From positions 105,104 through 169,103 of the forward strand of contig JBFXJF010000002.1 in the NCBI GenBank assembly GCA_050175155.1: DNA of 64,000 bases. The letters are read 5' to 3'. Both the position numbers and the translations under genes were made by a program. Below the pieces are notes generated by a model that was given only the letters and a program-made list of their open reading frames with translations, was not told the DNA's origin and did no database searches. Each line of letters opens with the position of its first letter. The first letter of the stretch is position 1. Source of the stretch: JBFXJF01 sp050175155. Lineage in GTDB: Bacteria > Bacillota > Bacilli > Tepidibacillales > Tepidibacillaceae. Positions 1-7,834 of the stretch are shown here, piece by piece.

Positions 1-2
1 AG

Positions 3-509
3 CAAAAAAACTTAGCAGTAGAATTATTAAACAGATTACTGAAAGGGAGTATAAAAACTTTCTCAAGGCGAAATCTTGTTCAATCTAAGAAGTTTTCCGA
101 ACTGCTGGAAGCATCGATCAGAAAGTATCAGAACAGAACAATTGAGACGACACAAGTAATAATGGAACTGATAGAACTAGCTAAGCAAATTAACGAGGCA
201 GAAAAACGCGGAGAAAATACAGGACTAACACCTGATGAACTAGCTTTTTATGATGCTCTTGCCGAAAACGATTCTGCACGAGATATCATGGGAGATGAAA
301 TCCTAAAGCAAATTGCACGAGATTTAACTATATCTATTAGAAACAATATAAGCATAGATTGGGCGATCCGTGATAGTGTACAAGCAAAAATGAAAATGAC
401 AATTAAACGGCTGTTAAAGAAATACGGATATCCACCAGATAAAACCCCTCAAGCCGTGGATATTGTAATGGAGCAGACAAAACTGATGTGTGAGAATGAG
501 AGTAGATAA
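3..509 (+). CDS. hsdR: Type I restriction enzyme R subunit (HsdR), C-terminal fragment
   Basis: The frame is open from the left edge and ends at TAA 507-509, so only the last ~168 residues are present. They match the helical C-terminal region of the HsdR family (the DUF3387-type tail that docks the motor/nuclease subunit on the methylase): a helix-rich stretch containing FSELLEASIRKYQNRTIET, then LTPDELAFYDAL and a closing segment with KRLLKKYGYPPDK. HsdR couples ATP-driven translocation to cleavage of DNA unmodified by HsdM/HsdS. The motor and nuclease domains and the other subunits lie to the left. It starts a run of restriction genes. Family call is from recognised sequence character, not a search. 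Confidence 0.85.
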   Translation, partial: QKNLAVELLNRLLKGSIKTFSRRNLVQSKKFSELLEASIRKYQNRTIETTQVIMELIELAKQINEAEKRGENTGLTPDELAFYDALAENDSARDIMGDEILKQIARDLTISIRNNISIDWAIRDSVQAKMKMTIKRLLKKYGYPPDKTPQAVDIVMEQTKLMCENESR

Positions 510-597
510 TTAAGAATTATGGAGTCTTTTAGAACATAGCTGGTTGGACATTTTCAAGAAGCTATAAATTTTAACAGTGAGAATCGAGGTGAGAATT

Positions 598-807
598 GTG
601 AAAGAAAAGATAATAGAACCATCTTGTGATTCCTGTGAATTCAATTTTGGTAATGTTTGTGCAGGACATGGTACTCGTAGGGATAACAATGAAGACACCT
701 ATGGCTCTGATATAGATGAGATGAAATCTATGTTCCCTAACGGATGTAAAGATTGGGGTATTTCATTAGATGCATTTATTGAACAAGAAGCCACTAAAAA
801 AAGATAG
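598..807 (+). CDS. Small Cys-containing hypothetical protein
   Basis: A 69-residue protein. I chose GTG 598 because GAGGTG sits 6 bases upstream; an in-frame GTG at 577 has no such site. Four cysteines fall in the first half and near the middle (a CDSC pair, then FGNVCAGHG, then NGCKDWG), which could bind a metal or an iron-sulfur cluster, but no known family is recognised. It lies 88 bases after hsdR on the same strand, in the restriction island, and its 3' end overlaps a second small frame. Function unknown. Confidence 0.5.
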   Translation: MKEKIIEPSCDSCEFNFGNVCAGHGTRRDNNEDTYGSDIDEMKSMFPNGCKDWGISLDAFIEQEATKKR

Positions 808-949
808 TCTGAGAGCAAGAGCTAATTCCTTAAAAAGAATAATTGAAGCTGATGCGGTTGAAGAAGCTAATTTATTCCCAATAAAAAAACGGCCCACCCT
901 GGTACGCATTTTTAGGAGGCGCGGGTGGGATCTGTTAATACAAATCTAA
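770..949 (+). CDS. Possible small basic ORF overlapping the Cys-containing gene
   Basis: ATG 770 to TAA 947-949 encodes 59 residues, overlapping the previous gene by 38 bases in another frame. The product is strongly basic, with an N-terminal KKPLKKDSLRARANSLKR stretch, an acidic EADAVEEAN middle and an arginine-rich end (FRRRGWDLL). The composition is protein-like, but there is no clear ribosome binding site, so translation would need coupling to the upstream gene. Its end contains a GC-rich inverted repeat (892-898 with 923-929), so the region may instead be RNA structure. Low confidence. Confidence 0.25.
   Translation: MHLLNKKPLKKDSLRARANSLKRIIEADAVEEANLFPIKKRPTLVRIFRRRGWDLLIQI
892..929 (+). 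other. GC-rich inverted repeat
   Basis: CCCACCC at 892-898 pairs with GGGTGGG at 923-929 around a 24-base loop, in otherwise AT-rich DNA. No T-run follows, so it is not a classical terminator. The remaining 950-1098 stretch before the next gene shows nothing I can name beyond a 27-codon frame (1011-1094). Confidence 0.45.
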
Positions 950-1098
950 TATATCTTAAATAGATAATCAATAGATAAATCTAAGATGTTGTTACTTTGT
1001 TAATAACATTATGGATACCATTGGCAGTGGCGGTACGTTGATAGACAAACGAGCTGAAATGATTTTGGCAATATTAAGTTTAAGGATGGTGTAGAATT

Positions 1099-1389
1099 AT
1101 GATTAGTGAGAAATTATGGGATAATATTATTTCTAAATTAACTTCATCAGAAAACGAGATACAGACAACTACGGGACTATGGTTTAAAGCTTATGTTAAA
1201 GAGCAAAGGTTATTTGTTGATAAGGCGAACAATCATTATCCATCAAGTAAACTAACAAAGCCTAGAACAATTACAAAAAAAGATTTTCTCTTAGTACATT
1301 CCTATTACAAGACTGATATTCAAAAAGAGGCTAGTAAAAAATCTAAAAATACAGCATATATTTTTGCTTTAATAAATTATTATAGATGA
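1099..1389 (+). CDS. Hypothetical protein, first gene of unknown defence-island pair
   Basis: A 96-residue soluble protein, not recognised. The N-terminus is helical (SEKLWDNIISKL). A mixed region follows (GLWFKAYVKEQRLFVDKA) with basic and aromatic residues (TKPRTITKKDFLLVHSYY), which could suit nucleic-acid binding, but that is inference. It ends 10 bases before the next gene, so the two are probably co-transcribed and act together. It sits between type I and Mrr/type II restriction genes, which suggests a role in defence or DNA processing. Confidence 0.55.
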   Translation: MISEKLWDNIISKLTSSENEIQTTTGLWFKAYVKEQRLFVDKANNHYPSSKLTKPRTITKKDFLLVHSYYKTDIQKEASKKSKNTAYIFALINYYR

Positions 1390-1399
1390 GGGATGAAGT

Positions 1400-2431
1400 T
1401 TGAAGATTGAAATTGGGGAATCGCTACTTTTATCGTGGTTGCGACATATTAAGGAATGTCAACTTGTACAAACGAACTGGAAACCATCATCTAAGTGGGA
1501 GCTCAAGAATAGGGAACTTTTAGAAAAATTAATGCAAGATTCATCAAATTTATTTAAAGAAAAATATGGGTATGATCTATATAAGGGAAACAGTGGTATT
1601 TCACAGATAATATCACAAGCAGAAATAGATGTAATAGGAATTTCGTTTGATGATGAGCATATACATGCTATTGATGTTGCTTTTCATGAAGCAGGGCTAA
1701 ATTATGGTTCAAAGGATGAGACAGTAACAAGGGTAATAAAAAAATGTATTAGAACTGCTATGTGTATATACGGATATTATGGGTCTTCAAATGGAACAAT
1801 TATCTTTACCTCTCCAAAAATTAATCCTGCAGTAATTAATAGTATAGAGGCATGCACCGACGATATAGACTCTGTAATGAAAAATTTGGGTTTAAATTAT
1901 AAAGTAAGAATCATTGCAAACGAAGATTTTAGAGAAAAAGTTCTTGAGCCAGTCCTTAATGTGTTGGGTGACGTAGCTGATACTTCAGAGTTATTTATGA
2001 GAAGTTTACAGATGTACAATCTTTTTGCGGAGAAAAAGTCTAAAACCGTAGAAGGAAGACAAAAAAGTACTGTAACAAGAAGGATTAGTCCGAAACTTGA
2101 GGAGATAGAATACAACGGAATAAATGGACTTGAAGAAATGAAAATCGGTGTTATTGTTAGAACAGTACTTCGAAAGATGCTTGAAAGTGGTGAAGTTTCC
2201 AAACAAGAAATAGAGCAGATGCAAACCAAGGAATACTCAAAGGAAACATTTGATATTCAATTCCCATTGCTTCAAAAAGCTAGCCTTACAAACGGTGAGA
2301 GCCCTAAAAGATATTATGGATTACCAGTTAAAATCAACGATGAAGACTATTTTTTATGTTCAGAGTGGTATGAAGTACCTGCAAACAATGACAGACCATA
2401 TTTGTTGAAGTGGTTGACATTACATAAATAA
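1400..2431 (+). CDS. Unknown protein with possible PD-(D/E)XK-like nuclease region
   Basis: 343 residues, starting at TTG 1400 behind GAGGGATG. After a helical N-terminus (LLLSWLRHIKECQLVQTNWKP) there is a glycine-rich turn and an acidic core: AEIDVIGI near residue 75 and IHAIDVAFHEAG near residue 90. This spacing of E/D residues on predicted strands resembles a restriction-nuclease-like fold, but the usual E-x-K is missing (D-V-A instead), so activity is uncertain. The C-terminal ~90 residues (IGVIVRTVL, EYSKETFDIQFPLL, YFLCSEWYEVP) look like a compact domain I have the impression is shared with other restriction-associated proteins. It forms a pair with the gene just upstream. Function not established. 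Confidence 0.55.
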   Translation: MKIEIGESLLLSWLRHIKECQLVQTNWKPSSKWELKNRELLEKLMQDSSNLFKEKYGYDLYKGNSGISQIISQAEIDVIGISFDDEHIHAIDVAFHEAGLNYGSKDETVTRVIKKCIRTAMCIYGYYGSSNGTIIFTSPKINPAVINSIEACTDDIDSVMKNLGLNYKVRIIANEDFREKVLEPVLNVLGDVADTSELFMRSLQMYNLFAEKKSKTVEGRQKSTVTRRISPKLEEIEYNGINGLEEMKIGVIVRTVLRKMLESGEVSKQEIEQMQTKEYSKETFDIQFPLLQKASLTNGESPKRYYGLPVKINDEDYFLCSEWYEVPANNDRPYLLKWLTLHK

Positions 2432-2500
2432 GTTAAAACAAGATGTAATTTTGTTTACTGAAAGAAATTTTTGGTGATTTTTTAAGGGAGAAGGGTTAAT

Positions 2501-3523
2501 ATGAGTATTTGGTTATTTAGAGCAGGAAGAAATGGAGAATATGAAAATAAATATATAACTGATAATAGGGTTTATTTGACATGGGATAATTTAGATTTTG
2601 ATTTGAAAACGATAGAATCCAAAGAAAAATTATATAAGATTTTAATTAATCATTATGACTTAGATAAGGAAAAAACAGCCATAAATTGGGCTTCTCAAAT
2701 TTGGCCAATTGCACATCGAATGCAGAAAGGTGATTGGGTTGTGCTTCCATCAAAGTTTAACAGAACAATTCATTTTGGCGAGATTATTGGGGAATATACA
2801 TTTGATAAATCTTTAGGAAGTCCATACTATCATTATAGAGATGTTAAATGGTTTGCTATGGATGTATCTAGGGATCGTTTTGATCAAGATATTTTGTATT
2901 CTTTAGGTGCGTTTATGACAGTCTGTAGAATAAATAAAAATAATGCTGAGACCAGGATTAAAGAAATGTATAAAAATAATTGGAATATTTTAAAAGGTAA
3001 AACCGTTCCGGAGTTAGTAGATGAAAATGATGATACAATTTCGGTTGATTTAAATGAGTATATTTTTGATCGAATTTCCAATAGGATTATTCAAAAATTT
3101 AAAGGGTACAAAATGGAAGAGTTAATTGAGGAAATATTAAAAGCAAAAGGATTTACTACATTTAGAAGTCCAGAAGGTGCGGATTTTGGTGTAGATTTGT
3201 TAGCTTCAGCTGGCACTTTGGGGTTTGGTTCTCCAAAGATATGTGTCCAAGTAAAAACTAGTGATAGTCCAATAGATAGACCGACATTAGATCAACTTGT
3301 TGGAACAATGAGCAATTTTAATGCTGACTATGGTTTACTTATTTCATGGAGTGGTTTTAAAACTACTGTAATTAAAGAGATTCCAAAACAGTTTTTCAAA
3401 GTTCGATTATGGGATTCACAGAAGATAATTGAAGAAATATTTGATAATTATGAAAATCTTAGTGATAAAATAAAGGTAGAAATTCCTCTAAAGCGAGTTT
3501 GGATGCTTAATGAAGATGAATAA
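2501..3523 (+). CDS. Mrr-type restriction endonuclease with N-terminal reader-like domain
   Basis: 340 residues; ATG 2501 follows AAGGGAGAAGG. The C-terminal half carries the Mrr_cat signature: helix MEELIEEILKAKGF, then GADFGVDLLAS (catalytic D) and KICVQVKTS (Q-x-K), followed by DQLVGTM and a Rossmann-like YGLLISW strand. Mrr enzymes are usually type IV nucleases cutting modified DNA. The N-terminal ~180 residues (RAGRNGEYENKY, WVVLPSKFN, HFGEIIGEY) resemble PUA/EVE-like small barrels that recognise modified bases; that part is inference. Its own terminator follows at 3604-3635. It lies next to a cytosine methylase operon, so its target must differ from that methylase's mark. Confidence 0.85.
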   Translation: MSIWLFRAGRNGEYENKYITDNRVYLTWDNLDFDLKTIESKEKLYKILINHYDLDKEKTAINWASQIWPIAHRMQKGDWVVLPSKFNRTIHFGEIIGEYTFDKSLGSPYYHYRDVKWFAMDVSRDRFDQDILYSLGAFMTVCRINKNNAETRIKEMYKNNWNILKGKTVPELVDENDDTISVDLNEYIFDRISNRIIQKFKGYKMEELIEEILKAKGFTTFRSPEGADFGVDLLASAGTLGFGSPKICVQVKTSDSPIDRPTLDQLVGTMSNFNADYGLLISWSGFKTTVIKEIPKQFFKVRLWDSQKIIEEIFDNYENLSDKIKVEIPLKRVWMLNEDE

Positions 3524-3603
3524 GATATGCTAATCAAATAGATTGTATTTCTGGATAGATAAAAAAAATAGAGAAAGTTAAACAAACTAAAAGCTAATAT
3601 ACT

Positions 3604-3635
3604 ACTGATACTGCAATTTGCAGTATCAGTTTTTA
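3604..3635 (+). terminator. Rho-independent terminator after the Mrr gene
   Basis: A perfect 12-bp stem (ACTGATACTGCA at 3604-3615 with its complement at 3619-3630) around a 3-base loop, followed by a run of Ts. It separates the Mrr gene from the GGCC R-M operon. The rest of 3524-3795 holds only this and the promoter at 3732-3760. Confidence 0.9.
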
Positions 3636-3731
3636 ATAACTCTCTTGTCAGATAATCGAAAATAATTATACTAAACGACACATAATTATGAATAAATGAT
3701 ATTATTAGATAATAAAACTACAATAAAATAA

Positions 3732-3760
3732 TTGACATTTATTTCAATTAATATTATTAT
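3732..3760 (+). promoter_or_regulatory. Sigma-A-type promoter of the R-M operon
   Basis: A consensus -35 TTGACA (3732-3737) and -10 TATTAT (3755-3760) are separated by exactly 17 bases, 35 bases before the nuclease start. No control-protein gene or C-box is seen, so expression looks constitutive. Confidence 0.8.
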
Positions 3761-3795
3761 AAAAATAGAACAAATGTTCGCAGGGAGTGAGTTAA

Positions 3796-4650
3796 TTGGA
3801 TATAAGTATTTTATCGGCCATGATAAATATTGCAAATAACCCTATTCATAGTTTGCAGTATATCTACATAAGTAAAAACCGTGCAAACAGTATGGGAGAA
3901 GCTTTAGAAATGTACATAAAAGATATTTTCGCTAACACAATTAATGAAACTTCTGAAATAAAGAGGAATCAAAGATATAATCAAGTTTTTTCTTATCTAG
4001 GGAATCAAAATAATCCACCAGATATAATTATTAGTAATGGAGATGCTATTGAGGTAAAAAAGATAGAATCTAAGAATTCAGGTATAGCCTTAAATAGTTC
4101 TTATCCAAAAGCGATGTTATATTCAGATAGTCAAATGATTACTGAGGCATGTAGAACTTGTGAGAACTGGACAGAGAAAGATATAATCTATGCAGTTGGT
4201 GTTGTAAACGATAATCAACTAAAATCATTATGTTTTATATATGGTATAGATTATGCGGCAAGTTCAAATATTTATGAACGTATTAAAAATGCTATAAGTA
4301 CAGGCATATTGTCTATACCAGATATTGAGTTTTCAGAAACCAATGAACTAGGAAGAGTTAATAGGGTTGATCCTTTAGGGGTTACATATTTAAGAATTAG
4401 GGGAATGTGGCATATTCAGAATCCAATGAAAACATTTTCTTACATATATAATGAAAACCAAAATAGTAGTTTTAATTTTATGGCAATTATTAATGACAAT
4501 AAATATAAATCATTTGGAATCGAAAGTAGAAAAAAATTCGAGGATGAATTAAAGAAAAATAATAATTTCAACATGGTAGATGTAAAAATTAAGGAACCTG
4601 ATAATCCATCAATTTTAAGAGGAGCAAAACTAATAACGTTTTCAGTATAG
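3796..4650 (+). CDS. NgoPII-family type II restriction endonuclease (likely GGCC)
   Basis: 284 residues from TTG 3796 behind GGGAGTGAG. It matches the NgoPII endonuclease family, whose members cut GGCC. The PD-(D/E)XK centre is visible as NPPDIIISNGDAIEVKK around residues 73-90. The family's long C-terminal half follows, with DPLGVTYLRIRGMWHIQNP near residue 200. It is 10 bases upstream of a methylase that is HaeIII-like, consistent with GGCC specificity. The length is normal and the frame intact, so the nuclease is probably active. Specificity is inferred from family and partner, not shown directly. Confidence 0.87.
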   Translation: MDISILSAMINIANNPIHSLQYIYISKNRANSMGEALEMYIKDIFANTINETSEIKRNQRYNQVFSYLGNQNNPPDIIISNGDAIEVKKIESKNSGIALNSSYPKAMLYSDSQMITEACRTCENWTEKDIIYAVGVVNDNQLKSLCFIYGIDYAASSNIYERIKNAISTGILSIPDIEFSETNELGRVNRVDPLGVTYLRIRGMWHIQNPMKTFSYIYNENQNSSFNFMAIINDNKYKSFGIESRKKFEDELKKNNNFNMVDVKIKEPDNPSILRGAKLITFSV

Positions 4651-4660
4651 GGGGATAATT

Positions 4661-5671
4661 ATGAGATTAGTAAGTCTTTTTGCAGGTGCAGGAGGAATGG
4701 ATTTAGGGTTTGAAAAAGCAGGCTTTAACGTAATATGGGCTAATGAATATGATAGTACTATCTGGGAGACCTATAAAAAAAATCACTCAGCTTTTCTAGA
4801 TGAAAGAGATATTAGAGAGATTAAATCTTCAGAAATACCTGATTGTGATGGTATTATTGGCGGTCCACCGTGCCAAAGTTGGAGCGAAGCAGGGGCACTA
4901 AGGGGTATTAATGACGATAGAGGAAAACTATTCTATGAGTTTATTAGAATACTAAAAGAGAAAAAACCTAAGTTCTTCATTGCCGAAAATGTATCTGGAA
5001 TGTTAGCAGATATTCATAAATCAGCTGTTGAAAATATTATTAATATGTTTAATGAAGCTGGGTATGATGTATCTATTAAGCTTTTGAATGCAGTTGACTA
5101 TGGACTTGCACAGGAGAGAAAAAGGGTTTTTTATATAGGATTTAGAAGAGATTTGAAAATAAAATTTGAATTTCCATTACCGATAGATGAAAGATTATCG
5201 CTAAAGGATATAATTTGGGATCTAAAGGATAATGCAATACCAGCATTAGAGAGGAATAAAACTAATGGGGATAATTGTGTTGTTAAAAATCATGAATATA
5301 TGATTGGCAACTTTTCAACCATATATATGTCTAGAAATAGAGTTCGCTCATGGGACGAGCCTTCGTTTACAATACAAGCTGGAGGAAGACATGCCCCAAT
5401 TCATCCACAAGCGCCGAAAATGATATTTGTGGAAAAAGACAAAAGGATATTTGTTCCTGGCAAGGAAGATTTATATAGAAGATTAAGTGTTAGAGAATGT
5501 GCAAGAATACAGTCATTTCCTGATAATTTCGATTTTTTTTACACTGACGTTGCAAATGGATATAAAATGATTGGCAACGCCGTCCCTGTTGAGTTAGCAT
5601 ATAATGTTGCTAAAGCTGTTAGAGATTCCATTGCGGAAATAGAAAATAATTATAGGGAAGAAGCTTCTTAA
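4661..5671 (+). CDS. DNA (cytosine-5) methyltransferase, HaeIII-like, GGCC
   Basis: 336 residues with all C5-methylase motifs in order: motif I LFAGAGGMDLGFEKAG, motif IV GGPPCQSWSEAG (catalytic Cys), motif VI ENVSGML, motif VIII QERKRVFYIGF, motif IX RLSVRECARIQSFP and motif X MIGNAVPVELAY. The target-recognition segment (NHEYMIGNFSTIYMSRNRVRSW, then FTIQAGGRHAPIHPQAP) closely resembles that of M.HaeIII as I recall it, which methylates the inner C of GGCC. It protects the genome from the nuclease encoded 10 bases upstream; both share the promoter at 3732. Confidence 0.93.
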   Translation: MRLVSLFAGAGGMDLGFEKAGFNVIWANEYDSTIWETYKKNHSAFLDERDIREIKSSEIPDCDGIIGGPPCQSWSEAGALRGINDDRGKLFYEFIRILKEKKPKFFIAENVSGMLADIHKSAVENIINMFNEAGYDVSIKLLNAVDYGLAQERKRVFYIGFRRDLKIKFEFPLPIDERLSLKDIIWDLKDNAIPALERNKTNGDNCVVKNHEYMIGNFSTIYMSRNRVRSWDEPSFTIQAGGRHAPIHPQAPKMIFVEKDKRIFVPGKEDLYRRLSVRECARIQSFPDNFDFFYTDVANGYKMIGNAVPVELAYNVAKAVRDSIAEIENNYREEAS

Positions 5672-5720
5672 ATTATCTTATATAAAAGATAGTGAAACGA
5701 ATACATTTTAATTGGGAGAT

Positions 5721-5757
5721 AACTATAAATTTTAATTTGACTTATAGTTTTCTTTAA
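5721..5757 (+). terminator. Terminator of the R-M operon
   Basis: AACTATAA (5721-5728) pairs with TTATAGTT (5742-5749), followed by a T-rich tail. A TATAAT at 5772-5777 just beyond may be the -10 element of the next operon. Confidence 0.6.
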
Positions 5758-5833
5758 TAGTATTATGGTTCTATAATGAACAGTTGAAAAACGAACAATA
5801 AAATAACTAAAAATAGAGGGATCGAATTATAGT

Positions 5834-6292
5834 ATGACTAGTAATCTTGAAATTCTGTTGGATGGTCAGCAATTCAAAAAAATATACGAAATAAAATATG
5901 ATCAGATCTTAAGAAGTTATGGACTAACAAAGCTTGAAATAGAAATTCTACTATTCTTAGAAAGTAGTAAACCGTCCGATACGGCAAGAGATATAGTGGG
6001 TTCGCGTTTATTTGCAAAGTCTCATGTTTCAAAAGCAATAACATCCTTAATAGATGATGGATATGTGTTGGGGAATCCAGATGAACATGATAGAAGATGC
6101 ATCCATTTGAAATTATCTGATAATGCTAAACAGATTGTTAAAGAAGCAAAAGAAATACGAGACAATATAACGGGTATTCTCTTTGAAGGGGTATCCTTGG
6201 AAGAAAAAAAAATAATGGAAATTGTAGCAAGAAAAATTGCTAATAATATAAAAATAACATTGAAGCATAGTGAGGAAAGAGCTAATGAGTAG
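5834..6292 (+). CDS. MarR-family transcriptional regulator
   Basis: 152 residues. Winged-helix MarR architecture: helical dimerisation ends, LTKLEIEILLFLESS, a recognition-helix region (RLFAKSHVSKAITSLIDDGYV) and a wing with DEHDRRCIHLKLSDNAKQIV, the standard MarR sequence. MarR proteins are repressors or activators, often relieved by small ligands. The gene ends 28 bases before citrate synthase and is almost certainly co-transcribed with it, so it may control citrate synthase or sense a related metabolite. The ligand is unknown. Confidence 0.9.
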   Translation: MTSNLEILLDGQQFKKIYEIKYDQILRSYGLTKLEIEILLFLESSKPSDTARDIVGSRLFAKSHVSKAITSLIDDGYVLGNPDEHDRRCIHLKLSDNAKQIVKEAKEIRDNITGILFEGVSLEEKKIMEIVARKIANNIKITLKHSEERANE

Positions 6293-6320
6293 TGAGAAAA
6301 GTTTGAATTGGAGGAAATAC

Positions 6321-7691
6321 ATGCAGGATAATAAAAAGAAGATTATTGGAAACTATACAGATAAGTATAGTAAAATCTGTACTGAAACAAGTGTAATTGA
6401 TGTAAATCTATATGATGTGTATGGAGTAAAGCGTGGACTTAGAGATAAAAATGGTAGGGGAGTAGTTTCAGGGCTTACTAATATTTCTTTAGTTGAAGCC
6501 TATCAAGAGGTAGATGGAGAGAGAATACCTTGTGAGGGAAAACTTTTGTATCGCGGATATAATATTTTTGATCTGGTAAAGGGGTCAATTGATAATAAGC
6601 GATATGGATTTGAAGAAATGGCCTATCTGCTTTTATTTAGTTCACTTCCAAATGAAGAACAGCTGCTAGAGTTCAAAAATATATTGTCCAACAGCAGGTC
6701 CTTGCCGAAAAATTTCGTAAGAGATGTAATTATGAAAGCACCAAGCAAAGACATTATGAATTCATTAACGAAAAGTATTCTTACTCTGGCTTCTTACGAT
6801 AAGAAAATGGATGATTTATCATTGAATAATGTATTAAAACAATGTCTTGAGCTTATTAGTATTTTTCCGATGTTATCAGTATATGGTTATCAGGCATATA
6901 ATCATTATGAACGTGGTAATAGCTTCTATATTCATAAACCAGACGATAACCTTTCTGTAGCAGAAAATATATTAAGAATGTTAAGACCAGATAAGCAGTA
7001 TACAGAGTTTGAAGCTAGAGTGCTTGATGTAGCATTAGTGCTTCACATGGAGCATGGCGGAGGGAATAATTCAACTTTTACAACAAGGGTTGTTTCATCA
7101 TCTGGGTCTGATACCTACTCAGTCATTGCTGCAGCACTATCTTCTTTAAAAGGACCCAAACATGGTGGAGCCAACATTAAGGTAGTAGAGATGATGACAG
7201 ATATAAAATCCAATGTTTCAGATATTAAGGATGAAGAAGAGGTAAAAAACTATCTATCCAAAATTTTAAATAAGGAAGTATTTGATCAAAGGGGTTTAAT
7301 ATACGGAATGGGACATGCCATATATTCCATCTCTGATCCAAGGGAAAAGGTATTTAGAGGATTTGTAGAAAAGTTAGCTGAGGAAAAAGATAGAAGATCA
7401 GATTTTGAGTTGTATTCAATGATAGAGAGACTTGCTCCTGAGGTAATAGCAAGGGAACGGAAGATTTATAAGGGAGTTAGTGCTAACGTAGACTTTTATA
7501 GCGGATTTGTTTACAGTATGCTAGACATTCCATTAGAACTATATACTTCTATCTTTGCTATGGCGAGGATTGTTGGGTGGAGTGCTCATCGTATAGAGGA
7601 ACTTATTAATGTAGATAAAATAATAAGACCGGCATATGAAAGCCTTGTGAAAGAAAAGAATTATTTAGAGATGGACGAACGAATCTATTAA
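6321..7691 (+). CDS. Citrate synthase (Si-type; citrate/2-methylcitrate synthase family)
   Basis: Condenses acetyl-CoA (or propionyl-CoA) with oxaloacetate. I chose ATG 6321 (456 residues) because GGAGG lies 6 bases upstream; the frame extends further left without a ribosome site. Signature regions are present: LHMEHGGGNNSTFTTR, GPKHGGAN with an active-site His, GMGHAIYSISDPR (second His) and NVDFYSG (catalytic Asp). Oxaloacetate-binding arginines are expected in the DPRE and C-terminal regions. In anaerobes it usually feeds an incomplete TCA branch to glutamate. Co-transcribed with the MarR regulator; a strong terminator follows. Confidence 0.93.
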   Translation: MQDNKKKIIGNYTDKYSKICTETSVIDVNLYDVYGVKRGLRDKNGRGVVSGLTNISLVEAYQEVDGERIPCEGKLLYRGYNIFDLVKGSIDNKRYGFEEMAYLLLFSSLPNEEQLLEFKNILSNSRSLPKNFVRDVIMKAPSKDIMNSLTKSILTLASYDKKMDDLSLNNVLKQCLELISIFPMLSVYGYQAYNHYERGNSFYIHKPDDNLSVAENILRMLRPDKQYTEFEARVLDVALVLHMEHGGGNNSTFTTRVVSSSGSDTYSVIAAALSSLKGPKHGGANIKVVEMMTDIKSNVSDIKDEEEVKNYLSKILNKEVFDQRGLIYGMGHAIYSISDPREKVFRGFVEKLAEEKDRRSDFELYSMIERLAPEVIARERKIYKGVSANVDFYSGFVYSMLDIPLELYTSIFAMARIVGWSAHRIEELINVDKIIRPAYESLVKEKNYLEMDERIY

Positions 7692-7698
7692 TAGTGGG

Positions 7699-7728
7699 AA
7701 CCCCTGCAGAATATATGCAGGGGTTTTA
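7699..7728 (+). terminator. Terminator after citrate synthase
   Basis: A perfect 10-bp stem, AACCCCTGCA (7699-7708) with its complement at 7716-7725, running into four Ts. Confidence 0.88.
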
Positions 7729-7834
7729 TATTTGAAATATGATATAATAATTTCGAAAATACATACTGCGAGAATAATCTTGATGGGGTCTAATAAATTA
7801 AAATGATAGAAATATAATTTAAGGAGTGTGTTAA

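Noticed and set aside
892..929. Rho-independent terminator after the small Cys gene
   Set aside because: The stem is good but the loop is long and no T-run follows.
1011..1094. 27-codon frame between the small ORFs and the unknown pair
   Set aside because: Too short, no ribosome site and no recognisable product.
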